From Chloroflexota bacterium (GTDB lineage Bacteria > Chloroflexota > Anaerolineae > Anaerolineales > Anaerolineaceae): a stretch of DNA of 25,260 bases. Where the stretch lies: positions 1-25,260 of the forward strand of contig JAEYTI010000251.1 of NCBI GenBank assembly GCA_023434145.1. Reading direction: 5' to 3'. Shown here in pieces: positions 21,195-25,260 of the stretch. Under the pieces are notes generated by a model, which saw only the letters and a program-made list of their open reading frames with translations, was not told the DNA's origin and did not search any database. Each line of letters opens with the position of its first letter. Position 1 is the stretch's first letter. Position numbers and translations under genes: made by a program.

Positions 21195-22958
21195 GTGAAA
21201 AAGCGTTCGATGTTTTACCTGTTGTCAATGGTTGTGATCTTCAGCTTGATGCTGGCTTCTTGCCAGCCGGCTGGCACAACCGAGGCTCCCCCCCAGCCCG
21301 GCGGAGCAGAAGCCACGGCTACGACAGCCGCTCCCGCTGCTGAACCGACAGCGACCACTGGCAGCGAAGCGGAACCCACCGGGACCACCGGTGGAGAAGC
21401 CCCTGCTACCGGCGACCTGATGAAAGTGGAAGCCGAAAGCTGCGATTACGGCGGTGAATTCAAGTCCATCGAGGCGGTCGATGAAAAGACGGTTGTATTC
21501 ACGCTGTGCTTCCCCGACCCGGCTTTCCCCTCGAAGGTTGCCTTCAACGTCTTCTCGATTGCTGACAAGGATCACCTCGATCAGCACGGCGGCGACTCGC
21601 TCGCCATGAGCGACGATGCCAACGGTACCGGCCCCTTCATGCTCGAAAACTGGGCGCGCGGCGACAGCATCACCTACACGGCCAACCCCGATTACTGGCA
21701 GGGCGCTCCGGCTTTCGACAGCCTGATCTTCCGCTGGTCGGAACAGTCGGCCCAGCGCGTGCTCGAGCTCCAGTCGGGCCAGGCGGATGGAATCGACAAT
21801 CCTGCTCCTGAGGACTTCGCCAGCATTGAAGGCGACGCCAACCTACAGTTGATCCCCCGCGAAGCGCTCTCGATCTTCTACATCGGCTTCAACGTCGATC
21901 TGGCACCCTTCGAAGACGAAGCGGTTCGCCAGGCCTTCGCCCAGGCCATCGATCGCCAGCGTATCGTGGACCAGTTCTACCCAGCCGGTTCCTCGGTTGC
22001 CACAGTCTTCGCACCTCCGCAGTTGAACCCGGGCTTTGAAAGCGCCGAGGGTTGGTATGAGTACGATGGCGAAGCCGCCCGTGCTGCTCTGGAAGCCGCC
22101 GGCTTCGACTTCAGCCAGGAAGTGCCGCTGTACTACCGCAACGTAGTGCGCGGATACCTGCCCACCCCCGATAAGGTAGCCCAGGAAATTCAGGCCCAGC
22201 TCGAAGAGATCGGTGTGACCATTGTCATCAACGAAGTTGAGTCGACCACCTTTATCGATGAAAGCTCTGCCGGTAATTACCCGCTCTACCTGCTCGGTTG
22301 GGGCGCGGACTACCCGGATGCGACCAACTTCTATGACTATCACTTCGCCAACAACAACAACGCCCAGTTTGGTACGCTGTTCGATGACATTGTCGAGCCG
22401 CTGCAGGCTGCCGGCCGCACCGCTGATACCGCGGAGCGCCTGGATCTGTACGCCGAGGCGAACGCCGCTATCAAGCAGCACGTTCCCATGATCCCTGTGG
22501 CCCACGGCGCTTCTGCAGTAGCCTTCCAGGCTGGTGTTGAAAATGCCATGACCGGCCCGCTGGCCAATGAGCCCTTCTACCTGATGAACCCCGGCAAGGA
22601 AAACCTGGTCTGGGTGCAGAACGGCGAACCCGCCTCCATCTGGTGCTCAGATGAGACCGATGGTGAATCGTTGCGCGCCTGCCAGCAGGTCTATGAAACA
22701 CTGCTGAACTACGAGCCCGGTGGCGTGGAAGTGGTTCCCTATCTGGCTGAGAGCTACGACGTAAATGACGATGCGACCGTGTACACCTTCGTCTTGCGCG
22801 ATGGCGTTACTTTCCACAACGGCGCCACGCTCGACTCCAATGACGTGGTTGCCTCGTTTGCCGCTCAGTGGGATGCCGCGGACCCCAACTACAAGGGCCG
22901 CACAACGACCTTTGAGTACTTCGGGGCCTTCTTCGGCGCGCATCTGAACGCTCCGTGA
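21195..22958 (+). CDS. Peptide ABC transporter substrate-binding lipoprotein (SBP_bac_5), circularly permuted
   Basis: A 587-aa lipoprotein that would capture oligopeptides or related solutes for the adjacent permeases. GTG at 21195 is chosen because it follows AAAGGAGGAG; lipobox LASC gives Cys23, followed by a Pro/Ala/Thr/Gly/Glu linker to ~75. The segment order is unusual. After the linker the protein opens with FKSIEAVDEKTVVFTL, GTGPFMLENW and NPDYWQG, which normally lie ~100-200 residues into family members. The parts that normally come first (NGEPAS, DGESLRACQQVYETLL, LAESYDVNDDATVYTFVLRDGVTFHNG, DSNDVVASF) are at the C-terminus, ~475-545. All parts appear present, so this is a permutation, not a truncation. 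Cysteines near both junctions may pair. Confidence 0.9.
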   Translation: MKKRSMFYLLSMVVIFSLMLASCQPAGTTEAPPQPGGAEATATTAAPAAEPTATTGSEAEPTGTTGGEAPATGDLMKVEAESCDYGGEFKSIEAVDEKTVVFTLCFPDPAFPSKVAFNVFSIADKDHLDQHGGDSLAMSDDANGTGPFMLENWARGDSITYTANPDYWQGAPAFDSLIFRWSEQSAQRVLELQSGQADGIDNPAPEDFASIEGDANLQLIPREALSIFYIGFNVDLAPFEDEAVRQAFAQAIDRQRIVDQFYPAGSSVATVFAPPQLNPGFESAEGWYEYDGEAARAALEAAGFDFSQEVPLYYRNVVRGYLPTPDKVAQEIQAQLEEIGVTIVINEVESTTFIDESSAGNYPLYLLGWGADYPDATNFYDYHFANNNNAQFGTLFDDIVEPLQAAGRTADTAERLDLYAEANAAIKQHVPMIPVAHGASAVAFQAGVENAMTGPLANEPFYLMNPGKENLVWVQNGEPASIWCSDETDGESLRACQQVYETLLNYEPGGVEVVPYLAESYDVNDDATVYTFVLRDGVTFHNGATLDSNDVVASFAAQWDAADPNYKGRTTTFEYFGAFFGAHLNAP

Positions 22959-22986
22959 CGGTAATATCCCCTTAAGTAAAGTACAT

Positions 22987-23026
22987 GCTTTGGGCGGTGT
23001 GCAATAACATGCGCACCGCCCAAAGC
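22987..23026 (+). repeat. Intra-operon hairpin after the binding-protein gene
   Basis: A 17-bp stem (22987-23003 with 23010-23026, one G-U pair) and loop ATAACA, 28 nt after the stop. There is no U-tract. Such hairpins between binding-protein and permease genes often stabilise the upstream mRNA or partly terminate, raising binding-protein levels. Confidence 0.7.
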
Positions 23027-23039
23027 GCATCAATTTTAC

Positions 23040-23084
23040 CTGTTGTTCGTCAGAGGTTGCTGAGCATCTTGAAACGAACAACAG
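23040..23084 (+). repeat. Second dyad before the permease gene
   Basis: CTGTTGTTCGT (23040-23050) is exactly complementary to 23074-23084, with 23 nt between. It could form a larger hairpin ahead of the permease start at 23109. Confidence 0.5.
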
Positions 23085-23108
23085 AATTTACAATATCAGG
23101 ACAAATCC

Positions 23109-24185
23109 ATGCTACAGTTTATTACCCGCCGGATTCTCCTGCTCCTGCCCGTGCTCGTTGGAATTTTGTTTGTCACTTTTGTCATCGTCCGCGCTATTCC
23201 GGGCGACCCATGTAAAGCCATGCTAGGCGAGAAAGCCACCGAAGCAACATGCGAAGCTTTCCGCGAGCGCTACGGGTTGAACGATAACTGGCTTGTGCAG
23301 TTTGGACGATACATCGTGAATATGGCGCAGGGTGATCTCGGCCAATCGATCCGTTTTACCCGCCCGGTCGTCGATATCATTGCCGAACGCCTGCCGCTGA
23401 CCATGGAACTGACACTGTTGGCGATGATTTTTTCTACTGTGTTCGGGGTGCTGCTAGGGATTATCTCGGCCCTCAAACGCAATACGATCATTGATACGCT
23501 GACCATGATGGTTGCCAATATCGGGGTTTCGATGCCGGTTTTTTGGCTCGGCCTGATGCTGGCGTATTTCTTTGCCATTACGCTCAAGGGCACGGCCTTC
23601 GCACTGCCGCCTTCCGCGCGCTTTACCGCCGGGCTGTCGCTCATTCCGCTGGCGCGCACCTGGGGGATCGAAGACCCGGTTGGCCTTCAAAAGTTTATCC
23701 TGGATCTGCTTTCCAACTCCCTGTTCTTCAACTCGATCGTAAATGGGCGTTGGGATGTTCTCTGGGATGGCATCCGGCACCTGATCCTGCCCGCCATCGC
23801 GGTCGGCACGATCCCAATGGCCATCATCGCCCGCATGACGCGCTCCAGCCTTCTGGAAGTGCTTGGGCTCGATTACATCCGTACTGCCCATGCCAAAGGC
23901 CTCATTGCCCGCAAGGTAATTTCCAAACATGCCATGCGCAACGCGATGATCCCCATCGTCACCATCATCGGCATCGAAACCGGCAGCCTGCTTTCCGGCG
24001 CAGTATTGACGGAAACGGTGTTCGCCTTGCCCGGTATTGGAACCATGCTGGTACAGTCGATCACCGCTCGCGACTACCCGGTGGTCACCGGCTTTACGTT
24101 GGTTATCGCGCTGATTTTCATCATCGTCAACCTGATCGTCGACGTTTCGTACGGCTATCTCGATCCACGCATCCGATTGGAGTGA
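23109..24185 (+). CDS. Dipeptide/oligopeptide ABC transporter permease, DppB-like
   Basis: A 358-aa inner-membrane permease. It opens with the DppB/OppB-type first segment FITRRILLLLPVLVGILFVTFV followed by RAIPGDP. About six membrane segments are seen. The EAA loop that contacts the ATPase is near 255-285 (DYIRTAHAKGL...KHAMRNAMIPI). GSLLSGAVLTETVFALPGIG and the C-terminal DVSYGYLDPRIR are typical. A longer-than-usual insertion (~165-215) precedes the fourth segment. The start has only a weak AGGA ribosome-binding site, and it follows the binding-protein gene by 150 nt with two hairpins in between. It pairs with the DppC-like gene 2 nt downstream. Confidence 0.94.
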   Translation: MLQFITRRILLLLPVLVGILFVTFVIVRAIPGDPCKAMLGEKATEATCEAFRERYGLNDNWLVQFGRYIVNMAQGDLGQSIRFTRPVVDIIAERLPLTMELTLLAMIFSTVFGVLLGIISALKRNTIIDTLTMMVANIGVSMPVFWLGLMLAYFFAITLKGTAFALPPSARFTAGLSLIPLARTWGIEDPVGLQKFILDLLSNSLFFNSIVNGRWDVLWDGIRHLILPAIAVGTIPMAIIARMTRSSLLEVLGLDYIRTAHAKGLIARKVISKHAMRNAMIPIVTIIGIETGSLLSGAVLTETVFALPGIGTMLVQSITARDYPVVTGFTLVIALIFIIVNLIVDVSYGYLDPRIRLE

Positions 24186-24187
24186 GC

Positions 24188-25114
24188 ATGGGCACCGCTG
24201 CTGCAACCATCAACAATGACCGCGCCTTCGAGCGCATGTCTCCGGGGCGAGAAGCCTTACGCCGCCTGTTGAAACACCGCTCTGCGCAGGTGGGCTTGGT
24301 GATCCTTGGGATCATGATCTTCATCGCCATCTTTGCCGACTGGATCGCTCCATTCAGCCCCCGCCAGCGCCAGCTCGACGCAACCCGCCGCCAGCCGCCC
24401 TGCGTCCACCTGCTCGGCTGCCCCGCCGACCAACCGCAGCACCTTTTCGGTATCGATTCCAACAGCCGCGATCTGTTCTCGCGCGTGCTGTTTGGTTCGC
24501 GCCTCTCCTTGCAGATCGGCCTATCGACCATCACTTTCGCCATCCTCATCGGCGGTCTGATCGGCGCGGTCGCTGCGTACACCGGCGGCTGGGTCGATAA
24601 CCTGCTGATGCGCTTCATGGACGTTCTGATGGCCTTCCCCAGCCTGCTGCTGGCAATTGCCATCGTGTCGGTGCTCGGCACGGGCTTAATCAACGCGCTG
24701 CTTGCCATTGGTATCGTCTCGATCCCCCGCTATGCGCGCCTGGTGCGCGGTACGGTGCTGCAAGTGCGCGAGTTGGAGTACGTTCAGGCTTCACGCGCGC
24801 TGGGCGGGGCCGGGCTGCACGTGCTGTTCCTGCGCATTCTGCCCAACGCCATCACCCCGCTGATCGTGCAGGGCACGCTCGGCATCGCCGGTGCCATCCT
24901 CGACGCCGCCGCGCTCTCCTTCCTGGGCCTGGGCGCGGAGCCCCCCACCCCCGAATGGGGCCTGATGCTGGGCGAAGAGCGCAACAGCGTCTTCAACGCC
25001 CCACACCTGGTCTTCTTCCCCGGCCTTGCCATCATGCTCACCGTGCTGGCCTTCAACCTGCTCGGCGACGGCCTGCGCGACGCGCTCGACCCGCGTCTGA
25101 GAGGGCAAGGATAA
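24188..25114 (+). CDS. Dipeptide/oligopeptide ABC transporter permease, DppC-like
   Basis: A 308-aa partner permease. The ATG at 24188 comes 2 nt after the DppB-like stop; an upstream in-frame extension lies inside that gene. It has the cytoplasmic N-terminal stretch, first membrane segment (LVILGIMIFIAIFADWIAP), the periplasmic loop ending HLFGIDSNSRDLFSRVLFGSR, and the EAA loop near 197-225 (EYVQASRALG...RILPNAITPLI). LSFLGLGAEPPTPEWGLML and the final LLGDGLRDALDPRLRG are diagnostic of DppC/OppC. The periplasmic loop carries a small insertion with two cysteines (PPCVHLLGCP). No ATPase gene follows before a terminator, so DppD/DppF-type subunits must be encoded elsewhere. Confidence 0.94.
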   Translation: MGTAAATINNDRAFERMSPGREALRRLLKHRSAQVGLVILGIMIFIAIFADWIAPFSPRQRQLDATRRQPPCVHLLGCPADQPQHLFGIDSNSRDLFSRVLFGSRLSLQIGLSTITFAILIGGLIGAVAAYTGGWVDNLLMRFMDVLMAFPSLLLAIAIVSVLGTGLINALLAIGIVSIPRYARLVRGTVLQVRELEYVQASRALGGAGLHVLFLRILPNAITPLIVQGTLGIAGAILDAAALSFLGLGAEPPTPEWGLMLGEERNSVFNAPHLVFFPGLAIMLTVLAFNLLGDGLRDALDPRLRGQG

Positions 25115-25172
25115 ATACCATCCATCAAAAAAGGCCGACGCTGTCGGCCTTTTTTGATGGATGGTATTTATC
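25110..25172. terminator. Perfect 30-bp hairpin/terminator after the permease operon
   Basis: Positions 25110-25139 are the exact reverse complement of 25143-25172 with loop GCT. The core (AAAAAAGGCCGAC / GTCGGCCTTTTTT) is a classical bidirectional intrinsic terminator; the palindrome is extended by 17 further base pairs and includes the permease stop codon. Confidence 0.9.
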
Positions 25173-25260
25173 GTATCTGCTTTTGCGACGCTCCCTTCGG
25201 GAGCCAAAAAAGAAGAGTGCGAGTTTTTTAAAAAAAAAGAGGTTTTAAAAAAACCAAAAA
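25173..25260. other. Low-complexity window end
   Basis: A short GCTCCC/GGGAGC hairpin (25190-25204) is followed by A-rich and T-rich runs to the end. No coding sequence is supported. The homopolymer character suggests an unreliable contig terminus. Confidence 0.5.

Overview
The window looks like chromosomal DNA from an uncultured Anaerolineae-type member of the Chloroflexota. This placement is inferred from gene content, not from a marker gene: a MoeA fused to a periplasmic-binding-like domain, a large secreted repeat protein with a PPC-like end, Thr/Pro-rich lipoprotein linkers, and a dipeptide ABC transporter whose binding protein has its segments in permuted order. No rRNA, tRNA, CRISPR array, transposase or phage gene was recognised. 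The final ~85 bases become low-complexity A/T-rich sequence, as at a contig end.

Layout. 1-4.1 kb: an alpha/beta hydrolase and a 992-residue secreted repeat protein on the + strand. 4.1-5.3 kb: a c-type cytochrome lipoprotein divergent from an Rrf2-family regulator with Fe-S-type cysteines, separated by AT-rich DNA with a good promoter. 5.3-8.6 kb (- strand): a three-gene unit of a caspase/C25-like cysteine peptidase, a protein with a hydrophobic C-terminus, and a small protein. By my reading all three carry a copy of the same ~75-90 residue domain, so this is the best candidate for an undescribed system. 9-11.2 kb (+): a membrane flippase-like protein and a lipoprotein with two DUF4352-like domains. 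11.2-13 kb (-): an asparagine-synthetase-like protein lacking the N-terminal glutaminase cysteine. 13.4-20.8 kb (-): a run of eight closely spaced genes: proline dehydrogenase, pteridine-reductase-like SDR, UbiA-type prenyltransferase, MoeA, Nudix hydrolase, MoeA fused to a binding-protein domain, Bcp peroxiredoxin and a DUF2721 membrane protein. 21-25.1 kb (+): a dipeptide/oligopeptide ABC transporter (binding protein and two permeases, no ATPases) behind a consensus promoter.

An overarching feature is a set of long, perfect or near-perfect inverted repeats (18-30 bp stems, 2-7 nt loops) in almost every larger intergenic gap. Some are ordinary terminators. Several instead sit 27-39 nt upstream of start codons in divergent or internal gaps where no gene ends, so they may be leader hairpins.

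Functional themes: cell-surface and secreted proteins, molybdenum cofactor insertion (two MoeA copies), redox and peroxide defence, peptide uptake, and a possible conflict or signalling module built around the caspase-like peptidase.
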